Assembly (NCBI GenBank): GCA_937928575.1 | Contig: CALFWW010000028.1 | Coordinates: 24,512 to 88,511, forward strand | DNA from: an uncultured Saprospiraceae bacterium | GTDB taxonomy: Bacteria; Bacteroidota; Bacteroidia; Chitinophagales; Saprospiraceae | Direction of reading: 5' to 3' | DNA: 64,000 nucleotides | Shown here: positions 1 to 9,744 of the stretch, piece by piece | How the letters are laid out: every line of letters starts with the position of its first letter | How positions within the stretch are numbered: position 1 is the stretch's first letter | Program-made: the position numbers and the translations under genes | Notes under the pieces: model-generated | Databases searched by the model: none | Told to the model about the DNA's origin: nothing | The model's input: the letters and a program-made list of their open reading frames with translations, nothing else

Positions 1-45
1 TCAAAATACTGGTTGGTAAATAGTTTTTTTTTAGTTTAACACTAA

Positions 46-77
46 GGGGAGGCTGTTGGTAAGTCTCCCCATTTTTT
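46..77 (+). terminator. Terminator of a gene upstream of the window
   Basis: The arms GGGGAG and CTCCCC (46-51 and 65-70) pair, and the stem extends by three more pairs including one wobble. A run of T follows at 73-77. It reads as a rho-independent terminator on the plus strand for a gene that lies before the window starts. Confidence 0.6.
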
Positions 78-129
78 ATTTTTACAGTAATCTAAGACAT
101 ACTATTGTTTAAGTACAAAATTGGTAACA

Positions 130-3100
130 ATGCAAAATTTCGGTTTACCACTTTTTTGGGTAGGAATTTTTTTATCTATTTTATGTTGGTCTTGTCAGCA
201 TGACTCTCCAGACGCTGCTCCTTCTTCAAAGTCTTCCAAGGAAATTTTTGAATCCATTTCTCCTGATGATTCTGGTATTCATTTTGAAAATTCCTTGACG
301 ATTAATGATTCCATGAATTATTTTTCCTACGGTTATTTTTATATGGGAGGAGGTGTGGCAGTTGGTGATTTAAATGGAGATACATTACCAGATCTATTTT
401 TCACTTCCAATATGAATTCGAATCAACTTTACTTGAATAAAGGAAATTTAAAATTCGAAGATATATCTAAAAATGCTGGATTGAACGATTCTCAAAAATG
501 GCATACTGGCTGTTCATTTGGAGACCTCAATAATGATGGACGACTTGATATTTTAATTGCTGTTGGTGGAAAATGGAAAGATCGTAAAAACCTCGTTTAT
601 TTGAACAAAGGAAATGATCAAAATGGTAATCCTATTTTTGAAGAAGCAGCAGAAAAAATGGGAATTGCCGACAAAGGAAACACGATACAAACCACACTTT
701 TCGATTATGACAAAGATGGAGATCTCGATCTATATGTCTTGAATTACCCAATCACGAAATTAGATATCAAAACACCTCAATATATAAACCTTGTTGAAAA
801 TCCGAAATGGGAAACCTCTGATCATCTTTACAGAAACAATGGCAACAATACATTTACAGACGTAACAGCTGAAGCAGGGTTGATTGCTTTCGGACTCGGG
901 ATTGGTGTCATCACGAGCGACCTTAATCAAGATGGTTGGCCAGACATTTATGTTTCTAATGATTTTCAGACACCGGATTTTTATTACGCAAATAATGGAG
1001 ATGGAACCTTTACAGAATCTCTGAATGAAAGTTTTCAACACACCTCTTTCTTCGGAATGGGAGTTGATGTTGGGGATGTCAATAATGATGCATTACCCGA
1101 TTTATTTCAGGTTGATATGACCACAAATGACAATTATAGATCTAAAGCAAATATGGCTAGCATGGATATACCTGGGTTTCAAATGATGGTGAATTCTGAC
1201 TTGGGATATCAATACATGTACAATAGCCTGCAAATCAACAATGGACTCAACAAACAAGGTGTACCCTATTTTAGCAATACAGCAATGAGTAATGATTTAG
1301 CGAGTACAGAATGGAGTTGGGCCTGTTTATTCGCGGACTTCGATCTTGATGGTTTATCAGACTTATTTATTTCAAATGGGACAAGAAAAGACATCAACAA
1401 TAAAGATTATTTTAAATGGCTTAAGCAAACAGATACCAGACTTAAAATTAAATACAAAGAACTTTCTGTCATTGATTTGGTCAATAAAATGCCTGAAAAA
1501 AAAGCAGAAAACTACTTATTCAAGAATAATGGAGATCAATTTGAAAAAGCAAATGACAACTGGAATATCAATCATTCTGGTTTTTCAAATGGAGCAGTTT
1601 ATGCAGATCTTGATAATGATGGAGACTTAGAAATCATTATTAACAACATTGATTCTACAGCAGCCGTTTTTAATAACTTATCTTCCAATTATAACCATCA
1701 TTTCCTAAAAGTAACTTTAAAAGGAAGTGATCAAAATCGATATGGAATTGGCGCCAAAATTTATATCTATTGTCCTGATTTTAATTTATATAAAGAACAA
1801 ATTTTAGTTAGAGGTTATCAATCCTCTATCGATCCTGTTCTGCATTTTGGATTGAAAAATATTACAAAAATAGATAGCATCAAAGTCGTTTGGCCAGATG
1901 ATAAAGTCTCATTACTTCAAGACATTCCTACCGATCAAACTATTTCGATAGATTATTCAAAAGCAACTACTGTTCCCCATTCTGCAATCGCTAATAACAC
2001 CATTTTTTCACTTCAGGAAAAAGATTTTCTGAACTTTAGTCATCAAGAAAATCAGTTCAATGATTATGATCGCGAAATTTTAATTCCTCACAAAATGTCA
2101 TCATTTGGACCTGCATTGGCGGTTGGGGATATTGATAAAAATGGCTTTGAAGATATATTCCTAGGAGGAGCTAAAGGACAATCAAGTCAATTATTTTTAA
2201 ACCAAAACGAAAAGGGTTTTACCAAAATCAATTTAAGTCATCCTGAACAAGAAGACAATCAAGCCTTATTTTTTGATATCAATTCAGATGGACATTTAGA
2301 TTTATTAATCGGATCTGGCGGAAATGAAAAAGATAATTTAAGTGATAATTACTACAAACAACGTTATTACTTAAACACCGGTAGAGGCAATTTTGAAACT
2401 GCGCAATTTATTGAGTCTCCCCTTTATTTAAGTACCAGTATTGTCGTTCCAATTAAAAATAAAAACAATTCAATTACACAATTCTTTTATGGTGGTCGCC
2501 AAGTACCAGGCAAATATCCGCTTCCTGCAGATAGCTATATAGTTAATATAGAAAATGGGAAACTAGTTTCAGTCAATTCTAGTTCTTTCAAAAAAATAGG
2601 AATGGTGACGGACGCAGTTGCATTTGATAAAGATGGAGATGGAGATCAGGATCTCCTCGTTGTAGGTGAATGGATGGGTATTCATTTATTCGAAAATAAG
2701 GATGGAGTTTTTGAAAATGCAACAGATGATTCCTTGATCCAACAAATTGGGTGGTGGCAATCGATTGAGTCGGGTGATTTTGATACAGACGGAGATATTG
2801 ATTTTGTTATTTCCAATATTGGGGAAAATTACAAGCATAGTGCTTCCGAGGAAAATACATTTGATATTTATGCCAATGACTTTGATGACGATAAAGACTT
2901 AGATATTGTATTGAGTTATTATCAGGAAGAAGTTCAATTTCCCGCAAGAGGAAAACAATGCTCTTCCGAACAAATGCCCACCTTGAATGTTAAGTACCCC
3001 AATTATCATTCTTTTGCTTCCTCCAATTTGAAGCAAGTATATGGTGAAGAAAAATTAAATGAAAGCCTGCATTATAAAGCCAATATTTTTCAACATGTCT

Positions 3101-3471
3101 TTTTAGAAAATCAAAATGGAAATTTGAAGATGAAACCGCTTCCTAAAATTTTTCAACATTACAGTATTAATTGTATGAAATCGAAAGACCTTAATGGAGA
3201 TGGATTCTTGGATATGATAATGGCCGGAAATATTTTCGACACTGAAGCAGAAACACCTCGATTGGACAATTGTTATGGTATAGTTGCACTAAATGATGGA
3301 AAAGGAAATTTCAACTTTGTGCCCAATCACCAGTCCGGTCTTTATATTCCTTATGAAACCAGGCAACTTGAAATTTTCAAGCAGCGAGGAAAAGAATACT
3401 TGATCGTTGGTAACAATGATGCTCCCACTCAAGTTTATTTATTGAATGAAATTTCCTCCAACTTTGATTAA
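130..3471 (+). CDS. FG-GAP/VCBS repeat protein with central ASPIC/UnbV domain (CRTAC1-like)
   Basis: Large exported protein of about 1113 residues. The N-terminus is a hydrophobic signal ending in a Cys after WS (weak lipobox), so it may be a lipoprotein. About 13 Ca-binding FG-GAP/VCBS repeats of the form GDLNGDxxPDLF run along most of its length (for example DLNNDGRLD, DLNQDGWPD, DFDTDGDID, DLNGDGFLD), consistent with a beta-propeller. An ASPIC/UnbV segment sits near residues 525-605 (RYGIGAKI, then IDSIKVVWPD). ATG at 130 is preferred to the in-frame TTG at 121. It converges on the hybrid histidine kinase and overlaps its stop by 4 nt. Such proteins are common beside Sus-type loci in Bacteroidota; the exact role is unknown and surface binding or adhesion is an inference. 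Confidence 0.85.
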   Translation: MQNFGLPLFWVGIFLSILCWSCQHDSPDAAPSSKSSKEIFESISPDDSGIHFENSLTINDSMNYFSYGYFYMGGGVAVGDLNGDTLPDLFFTSNMNSNQLYLNKGNLKFEDISKNAGLNDSQKWHTGCSFGDLNNDGRLDILIAVGGKWKDRKNLVYLNKGNDQNGNPIFEEAAEKMGIADKGNTIQTTLFDYDKDGDLDLYVLNYPITKLDIKTPQYINLVENPKWETSDHLYRNNGNNTFTDVTAEAGLIAFGLGIGVITSDLNQDGWPDIYVSNDFQTPDFYYANNGDGTFTESLNESFQHTSFFGMGVDVGDVNNDALPDLFQVDMTTNDNYRSKANMASMDIPGFQMMVNSDLGYQYMYNSLQINNGLNKQGVPYFSNTAMSNDLASTEWSWACLFADFDLDGLSDLFISNGTRKDINNKDYFKWLKQTDTRLKIKYKELSVIDLVNKMPEKKAENYLFKNNGDQFEKANDNWNINHSGFSNGAVYADLDNDGDLEIIINNIDSTAAVFNNLSSNYNHHFLKVTLKGSDQNRYGIGAKIYIYCPDFNLYKEQILVRGYQSSIDPVLHFGLKNITKIDSIKVVWPDDKVSLLQDIPTDQTISIDYSKATTVPHSAIANNTIFSLQEKDFLNFSHQENQFNDYDREILIPHKMSSFGPALAVGDIDKNGFEDIFLGGAKGQSSQLFLNQNEKGFTKINLSHPEQEDNQALFFDINSDGHLDLLIGSGGNEKDNLSDNYYKQRYYLNTGRGNFETAQFIESPLYLSTSIVVPIKNKNNSITQFFYGGRQVPGKYPLPADSYIVNIENGKLVSVNSSSFKKIGMVTDAVAFDKDGDGDQDLLVVGEWMGIHLFENKDGVFENATDDSLIQQIGWWQSIESGDFDTDGDIDFVISNIGENYKHSASEENTFDIYANDFDDDKDLDIVLSYYQEEVQFPARGKQCSSEQMPTLNVKYPNYHSFASSNLKQVYGEEKLNESLHYKANIFQHVFLENQNGNLKMKPLPKIFQHYSINCMKSKDLNGDGFLDMIMAGNIFDTEAETPRLDNCYGIVALNDGKGNFNFVPNHQSGLYIPYETRQLEIFKQRGKEYLIVGNNDAPTQVYLLNEISSNFD

Positions 3472-6400
3472 GATTTTTTTAAAACTTGTGATGGTGTGAT
3501 TCCAAATTCACTCTTAAAACACTTTCGAAAATACTGAAGGTCATTAAATCCTACTTTGTAAGTGATCTCAGAGACGTTTAACGTTCCCTCTTCTAACAAT
3601 GATTTTGCTTTTTCCAATTTAATTTTTCGAATCGTTTCGTTTAAAGTGAGATTCGTAATTGCCTTTAATTTTCGATACAATTGACTTTTAGAAAAACCTA
3701 ATTCTCCACAAAGGTCTTTAACAGAAAAATTATTGTCACTAATATTTGATAATACAATTCGCTTGATGTCATTCATCAGTCCAGTATCAAGTTCGGATAG
3801 TTTTGGTTCTGAGACCGATTTATTTTCATCTTGAGATACTTTAAGATTTACTTCTCGATAAGAAAGAATATTTCTAATTCGGTGTTCTAACAATTCAGGA
3901 TGAAACGGTTTTGAGATATAATGATCCACTCCATGTTCAAACCCTTTTAGCTGACTTTGTTCTGAAGATTTAACTGTTAACATTATAATTCCGATATGAT
4001 TAGTGAGGGTTTCTTCTTTAAGAGACTTTACCAATTCAAACCCATTTTTCTTTGGCATCATCAAATCTGTAATGATAATATCTGGAATTATTACTTTAGC
4101 TTTTTCAAACGCTTCTAACCCGTCTTTTGCTAGGACCATATGATAAGTGTTAGACAGAAAACCGTTGATAAAATATCGGATATCAGGATTATCATCAGCC
4201 AATAAAACGATAGGTTTTTCTGAAATATTTTTCATTTCGCTGTCATCTAACTCATTGGAATTTTCAATTTCGTCCTTTCCTACCCCTAGCACTAAATTGA
4301 TATCTTGATTCGAATTTATCAGGTCATTTTTAAAATGTTCAGCCCCTTTTTTAAAGGTGACAAAAAATTCAGTTCCAGCACCTTCTTCGCTTTCGACCCG
4401 AATTTGACCATGATGCAATTGTGTTAATTCTTGAGTAACATACAAACCAATACCGGTGCCTCTGATTTTATTTTCATCTCGTTCTCTGTAAAATCGATCA
4501 AAAATAAATCCAATATGTTCTTTGGCGATTCCGATACCTGTATCTTTTACACTTAGAATTACGGATTCTTCATGTTCTTGCAAATTTATTGTTATAACAC
4601 CATTATCTTTTGTGTATTTGATCGCATTAGAAATCAGGTTATTTAAAATTTGTTCCATTTTATTTTCATCGAAATACAAATAAACAGCTGACTCGGGAAT
4701 ATTTTTCTTCAGTTTTAAATGGCGCTCCTCCAGAATGGGAACGAAATTATCACATACATTAGCAATAAAATTACCAAAATCAGCTTCTTTGACTGAAATC
4801 GAAATGCTACCCGATTCTAATTTTGCCAAATTCATAATTTGATCAATATACTTTTTCAATCGTTCAGCATTTTTCAGTGCCATGCCCGCTGTTTCGCGAT
4901 TAAAGGAAGTTGAAGAATTGGATAAAAATCCTTTTAGAGGAGAGATAATTAAAGTTAGCGGTGTAATAAATTCATGAGATATATTGGCAAAAAACTTGGA
5001 CTTGATTGCATCAATTTCTTTCATATTTTCTACCACTTTTTGTTCGTAAAGAATTCCGGATTTAAGTTTTTCACGATATAGCATTCCTCTAATAAAAAAG
5101 TATAATACACCAAAAAGAATTCCTATATAACAACACCATGCGAGTATGGTATCGTACCAAGGTTTATGAATTTTAAACTTAAAAGATGCAGGTTTTTCAT
5201 TCCAAACCATAACATTGTTTGCACCAGATACTTCAAATTCGTAATTCCCAGGTCTAAGGTTTCGATATTCCACTTTTCGCTGGTGATTAATCTCCTGCCA
5301 ATCTTTGTCCAACCCTTTCAATTTTATCTTGAAATTATTTTGTTTGGCTTGTGTGAAATTTAAAGTTGTGAATTCAAAAGAAACATCATTTTTGTCATAA
5401 TCTAATTCAATGGTTTGTCCATTATGGTGATGCGATTGATGATCTGGATAGATAACTCCCAATTCCTTTTGTCCAATTTTTACTCGGGTTATAAATGTTT
5501 TCGGAAATTTTTTGTTCTGCTTTAACTGGTTAACATTAAAATAATTGACTCCTTCACTTCCTCCAAAATATATTTCTCCTGAATCTGAGCAAAAAATAGC
5601 TCCTCTCATAAACTCATCAGAAGTCAGTCCATCTGCTTTATTAAAAGTAGTTGCCGTTTTTGTTTTTGGATTCCAACAAAATACTCCCTTATTGGTTGCT
5701 CCCCAAATTTTCCCTTTTTCATCTTCATCAATTGATACCACCAAATTACTTGGCAGTCCTTTTTGTAAATCAATTTGTTCAGTTATTTTAGAGCCTGCTT
5801 TCAGCATGTACAATCCATTATTGGTAGCAAACCAACGATTACACTGACTATCCAGTAAGATATCGTACAATAAATGATTGTCTCTTTCCTCTTTACTTCC
5901 ACCCAAAATAATATTGCTCGATTCTAATTTCAAATCTGAGTCAAATTGGAGTTGATGAATACCACTATTTTCAGTTCCAAAAAACAAATTACCTGAACAA
6001 TCGGACTGTATCACGGTAACTTTATTGCTTATCAAAAAGTCATCTTCAAATGATTTAATTTTCTCGGTCCCTTTAAAAATACTAACACCTCTTCCATACT
6101 CTGAAACATAAATGAATCCCTTTTTGTCTTGATGGATGGAATGAATAAAATTAGTAGACAACTTGTTTTTTGCTCCAATTCTTTCTTTTACAACATCATT
6201 CAATGGATCGTATATAATGAGTCCGTCATTCCAGGTTCCTATCCAAAGTTCGTTGGGATTGACCGGAAGAATATTTGTAACTACCTTGTTACTTTTGTTA
6301 GGCCAAATATCGCATTCAATGTATTTCTTTTTTTTCTTATCGTACGCAAACAATCCATCTCCGTCAGTCCCAATCCACAACTTATCATTATGTTCAACGA

Positions 6401-7520
6401 TCGCACTTGTTAAATTGAGCTCAACTTTTCTTTCATCAACTTCAAATTTTCTAATCTTCACAAATTGAGATTCCAATTCATCAATTTTATTGAGGCCATT
6501 AAAATAATATCCCAACCAAATTATATTATCTACATCTATAAAAATAGACCAAATAGAATTTCCCGACATTTGGTTTTCTCCATAGCCTGATTGATATTGC
6601 TTTATTTTTTGATCGCTATCCAACACTAAAAGCCCGTCATTTTCAGTTCCGATAAAAAGTTCTGATTTAATTTGATCATAAGCCATTGACATGATTACAA
6701 ATTCATCTGATACGCTTTCAACTTTATCGATCTTTAATTGCTCTTCAACTATTCGACCTTTCAATAAACCATTATTAGTTCCCAGATATATTTTATCCAA
6801 CCCGACAGTTTCAATACTACGCATAGGCACTGAATCCAATTCAACTCTTTCAACAACACCCGTTTTCAAATTGATAAATTGTAGTCCAAAATTTGAAGTA
6901 CCTAAGAAAAGAAAATGATCGATTCCAGCAATTCTATTGATAAATTTTTGCTTTATTTGACTCAGATTAAAAGCTCCTACTTCTTGTAGTGATTTTTTTG
7001 ACTTAGTGTTTATAACATTTAAACCACCTTTTTCAGTAGCAATCCACAGTAAGCCAGATGCATCCAAATAAAGATCCATCACCAAATCACTTGACAAATG
7101 TTTTGTTCCGACATTATATTGTTCGAAAGAATTATCATCTAAATTCAATCTGCTTATTCCACTACCGTAGGTTCCAATCCAGAGTGCATTTTCTTCCTTA
7201 TCATAAGCTAAAGAAGTGACACTATTGCTAGAAACGGAATTATTACTCTCGGAATCTCTGAGATAAGTTTTGTAATCAACTCCATCAAATCGATTCAACC
7301 CATATTGAGTACCTATCCATAAAAATCCGTTTTGATCCTGCGTTATTGCAGTAATGGTATGTTGAGACAATCCAGGTGAGACGTCATAAAAACTATAACT
7401 TTGTTGTCCTAAAACAGGCGAATTCCCCACTACTAAGACCAATAGCACAAAAGCAGCTATATTTAGGTTGAACGTGCCGATTCTTAAGAGAATTTTACTG
7501 AATATTATTTGCAAGGACAT
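3468..7520 (-). CDS. Hybrid two-component system regulator (Reg_prop/Y_Y_Y/HisKA/HATPase/REC/AraC)
   Basis: One-protein sensor-regulator of the HTCS type that controls Bacteroidota glycan loci. Order: signal/membrane segment (~10-35), a long Reg_prop periplasmic propeller with repeated WIGT motifs (~40-690), Y_Y_Y domain (~700-780), one membrane segment (~790), HisKA with phospho-acceptor H849 in SHEFITPLT, HATPase with NLISNAIKYT and GTGIGLYVT, receiver domain with phospho-acceptor D1152 in ITDLMMP and the KPF lysine, and a C-terminal AraC helix-turn-helix (~1255-1350). All key residues are present. ATG at 7520 is chosen over an in-frame TTG 18 nt upstream because it gives a cleaner signal sequence. 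It is codirectional with the GH16/SusCD genes but separated from them by a strong hairpin, so it is probably transcribed separately. It likely binds an oligosaccharide in the periplasm and activates the adjacent PUL. Confidence 0.93.
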   Translation of the reverse strand: MSLQIIFSKILLRIGTFNLNIAAFVLLVLVVGNSPVLGQQSYSFYDVSPGLSQHTITAITQDQNGFLWIGTQYGLNRFDGVDYKTYLRDSESNNSVSSNSVTSLAYDKEENALWIGTYGSGISRLNLDDNSFEQYNVGTKHLSSDLVMDLYLDASGLLWIATEKGGLNVINTKSKKSLQEVGAFNLSQIKQKFINRIAGIDHFLFLGTSNFGLQFINLKTGVVERVELDSVPMRSIETVGLDKIYLGTNNGLLKGRIVEEQLKIDKVESVSDEFVIMSMAYDQIKSELFIGTENDGLLVLDSDQKIKQYQSGYGENQMSGNSIWSIFIDVDNIIWLGYYFNGLNKIDELESQFVKIRKFEVDERKVELNLTSAIVEHNDKLWIGTDGDGLFAYDKKKKKYIECDIWPNKSNKVVTNILPVNPNELWIGTWNDGLIIYDPLNDVVKERIGAKNKLSTNFIHSIHQDKKGFIYVSEYGRGVSIFKGTEKIKSFEDDFLISNKVTVIQSDCSGNLFFGTENSGIHQLQFDSDLKLESSNIILGGSKEERDNHLLYDILLDSQCNRWFATNNGLYMLKAGSKITEQIDLQKGLPSNLVVSIDEDEKGKIWGATNKGVFCWNPKTKTATTFNKADGLTSDEFMRGAIFCSDSGEIYFGGSEGVNYFNVNQLKQNKKFPKTFITRVKIGQKELGVIYPDHQSHHHNGQTIELDYDKNDVSFEFTTLNFTQAKQNNFKIKLKGLDKDWQEINHQRKVEYRNLRPGNYEFEVSGANNVMVWNEKPASFKFKIHKPWYDTILAWCCYIGILFGVLYFFIRGMLYREKLKSGILYEQKVVENMKEIDAIKSKFFANISHEFITPLTLIISPLKGFLSNSSTSFNRETAGMALKNAERLKKYIDQIMNLAKLESGSISISVKEADFGNFIANVCDNFVPILEERHLKLKKNIPESAVYLYFDENKMEQILNNLISNAIKYTKDNGVITINLQEHEESVILSVKDTGIGIAKEHIGFIFDRFYRERDENKIRGTGIGLYVTQELTQLHHGQIRVESEEGAGTEFFVTFKKGAEHFKNDLINSNQDINLVLGVGKDEIENSNELDDSEMKNISEKPIVLLADDNPDIRYFINGFLSNTYHMVLAKDGLEAFEKAKVIIPDIIITDLMMPKKNGFELVKSLKEETLTNHIGIIMLTVKSSEQSQLKGFEHGVDHYISKPFHPELLEHRIRNILSYREVNLKVSQDENKSVSEPKLSELDTGLMNDIKRIVLSNISDNNFSVKDLCGELGFSKSQLYRKLKAITNLTLNETIRKIKLEKAKSLLEEGTLNVSEITYKVGFNDLQYFRKCFKSEFGITPSQVLKKS

Positions 7521-7628
7521 ATCTTCAAATATATTCAATAAGGGACTAAAATGAAAGTTTCATCAACCGATAAAAAATAAAGATTGAGGTAGCGTTTCAT
7601 CAAATCTATTTAAAATGATCTTAAATTA

Positions 7629-7664
7629 AAAAAGCACGTAACAATTTTTTGCTACGTGCTTTTT
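7629..7664. terminator. Bidirectional hairpin terminator closing the glucan PUL
   Basis: A perfect 12-bp stem (7629-7640 with 7653-7664, core GCACGTA/TACGTGC) has A and T runs in its flanks, so it can terminate either strand. It lies just after the stop of the second GH16 gene on the minus strand and before the HTCS gene, and so insulates the regulator from the operon. Confidence 0.8.
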
Positions 7665-7682
7665 CAAATATCGAATTAATTA

Positions 7683-8912
7683 TTATTGAAAGACCCGGAT
7701 ATAATCCACAATCATTCTCTGAGGGAAAGTCGTTGTTTCATCTGGACTACCAGGCCAAATACCTCCAACAGCAACATTGAAAATGAAGAAGGAAGGTGAA
7801 TTAAATGGCCATTCATAAGGCGTAATATCTGCAGGTGTCAATTGATGATATTGCACACCATCTCTTAACCATTTGATGGAATTTTCTGCCCAAATAATGG
7901 AGTAGACATGGAATTGATCTGCATAAGTTGCACCTGATAGGAAACTATTGGATCCTTTGGAGTCGCGATCTGAAGGAGAATTACCATAGTGTGCAGTTCC
8001 ATAAATTAATGATGGTTGATGTCCGACCAACTCCATAATATCGATTTCACCACAAATAGGCCAACCCACTTCTTGGAAATCGGCACCCAACATCCAAAGT
8101 GCTGGCCAAATACCACGTCCTAAAGGCATTTTCGCTCTGATATCTACGCGACCATATTGGAATTCTTGTTTGTCCATCGTAATCATCCTGGCAGACGTGT
8201 ATTGGTTGCTACTAATTTGCTCTTCTCTTGCCTCAATAATCAAATAACTGTTGCTATCTGTAGCGGCTTGAAAACTATTTGCTGGATTATTGGTGTAATA
8301 TTGAAGCTCTTGATTTCCCCAACCTGATCCACCGATTTCATGTGTCCAATTGTCTCCATTAATTTCTTCTGAGTCAAATTCATCTGACCAAACTAAAGAC
8401 AAACCTGGATATTCCGTAGGAGAATCTGGCCCTGAGTTGTCTACAAAAAATCCTTCATCATCATTGAGAATCGTAATGATTCCAGTAGAGCTGATAATTT
8501 CTCCAAGTATTGCATTAGAGATAACAATACGTAGTTGTTCGTCAGGCTCTGCAACAGAATCATCCACGACAGCTACTTCAATTTCTTTTTGGGTTTCACC
8601 TGGTGCAAATACAAGATTACCGCTTAGCGGCGTAAAATCTTCGTCTGAGACAGCGGATGCCGTTTCATCTAATTCTGCAATAAAGTAATCAACTGAAACT
8701 GGTTGTGTATATGCCCAACTTAATTTCACAATGGCTTTTGCTACTCCATCTTGTTCAGATGAAGAAGAATTAACTGCACTGATTCTAGGAAATTGTACGA
8801 TATCCGCATTGGTTCCATCGTCATCATCTGCACACCCACAACATAATACTAACGCACAAATGGTTAGCATCCAATAATTTCTGAATTTAGTGTTATTGAT
8901 AAACTCTAACAT
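7683..8912 (-). CDS. Surface lipoprotein GH16 endo-beta-glucanase with Calx-beta domain
   Basis: Family 16 glycoside hydrolase, probably an endo-1,3-beta-glucanase (laminarinase) anchored on the cell surface. The lipobox LCCGC puts the lipidated Cys at 27, followed by ADDDD, which matches the acidic surface-export signal of Bacteroidota lipoproteins. A Calx-beta-like beta-sandwich spans ~40-150, and the GH16 fold runs from ~170 to 409. The catalytic signature is intact: GEIDIMEL with E289 (nucleophile), D291 and E294 (acid/base). The start overlaps the end of the upstream GH16 gene by 20 nt, so translation is probably coupled. This is the last gene of the operon. Substrate (laminarin or mixed-linkage glucan) is inferred from family and context. 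Confidence 0.92.
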   Translation of the reverse strand: MLEFINNTKFRNYWMLTICALVLCCGCADDDDGTNADIVQFPRISAVNSSSSEQDGVAKAIVKLSWAYTQPVSVDYFIAELDETASAVSDEDFTPLSGNLVFAPGETQKEIEVAVVDDSVAEPDEQLRIVISNAILGEIISSTGIITILNDDEGFFVDNSGPDSPTEYPGLSLVWSDEFDSEEINGDNWTHEIGGSGWGNQELQYYTNNPANSFQAATDSNSYLIIEAREEQISSNQYTSARMITMDKQEFQYGRVDIRAKMPLGRGIWPALWMLGADFQEVGWPICGEIDIMELVGHQPSLIYGTAHYGNSPSDRDSKGSNSFLSGATYADQFHVYSIIWAENSIKWLRDGVQYHQLTPADITPYEWPFNSPSFFIFNVAVGGIWPGSPDETTTFPQRMIVDYIRVFQ

Positions 8913-9741
8913 AATCTATTGTCATTTTAGCAGGGAGGAGTTCAGGAGAAATTCCTTGCTCACCACCCCAATCGCCACCATAGGCGATATTTAAAAGTAA
9001 ATGAAATTCCTGATCAAAAGGCCAGGATTTATAATCAGTTCGTTCGTTTTCGAAAGTAAAGTAAATTTGTCCATCTACGGAAACTGTGTATTGATCTTCG
9101 TTCCAATCTAATGTATAAACATGAAAATCATGATCTGGTTTAGGAATATTGATTTTTCCATTTTTGTGGGTTCCAATTAGGTGGTAATAATTCAATGTAT
9201 GAGCAGAGCCTACAATGGTATCTTGATCGAAACCTACATTTTCCATGATGTCAATTTCACCACTACTTGGCCAACCACCATATTTATTTTCAGTAGGTAG
9301 CATCCAAATCGCGGACCATACACCTTTTCCTGATGCTACTTTTGCTTTGATATCTATCTTTCCGTATTTCCAATCTCCTTTGTTTTTTGAAACCAAGCGA
9401 GCGGAAGTATAATCTCTATCTTCATATTTCTCGTTGTGCACTTCAATAATCAGATGTCCATCTTCGACACGCGCATTTTCCTTTCTTTTTTCGGTGTAAT
9501 ATTGTAACTCATGATTTCCCCATCCGCATCCACACGGTTTGTCGCAAGCGGTACCAACATCATAACTCCATTTGGTTTCATCAGGCAAACCATCAACATC
9601 GAACTCATCAGACCAAACCAATTTTCTGGAATCTGTATTAACATCTGCTTTCACTTCCTTTATGTTTCCAACAACACGATTGCAAGGTGAAGCGAAAGTC
9701 ATAAAAAGCGAAATCAAAGAAAATAAAAATATCCCTTTCAT
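8893..9741 (-). CDS. Secreted GH16 endo-beta-glucanase
   Basis: Second family 16 beta-glucanase of the locus, 282 residues, essentially a single catalytic domain after a signal peptide (~1-18). The active-site motif GEIDIMEN is complete with E162, D164 and E167. A Cys-rich loop (CDKPCGCG, ~66-72) is absent from its neighbour and may form disulfides. It is probably periplasmic or secreted: a Cys lies near residue 20 but is preceded by Pro, which argues against lipidation. It starts 3 nt after the PKD lipoprotein gene and overlaps the next GH16 gene by 20 nt, so the three are tightly coupled. Two different GH16 enzymes suggest successive cuts at the surface and in the periplasm. Confidence 0.92.
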   Translation of the reverse strand: MKGIFLFSLISLFMTFASPCNRVVGNIKEVKADVNTDSRKLVWSDEFDVDGLPDETKWSYDVGTACDKPCGCGWGNHELQYYTEKRKENARVEDGHLIIEVHNEKYEDRDYTSARLVSKNKGDWKYGKIDIKAKVASGKGVWSAIWMLPTENKYGGWPSSGEIDIMENVGFDQDTIVGSAHTLNYYHLIGTHKNGKINIPKPDHDFHVYTLDWNEDQYTVSVDGQIYFTFENERTDYKSWPFDQEFHLLLNIAYGGDWGGEQGISPELLPAKMTIDYVRVYQ

Positions 9742-9744
9742 CTT

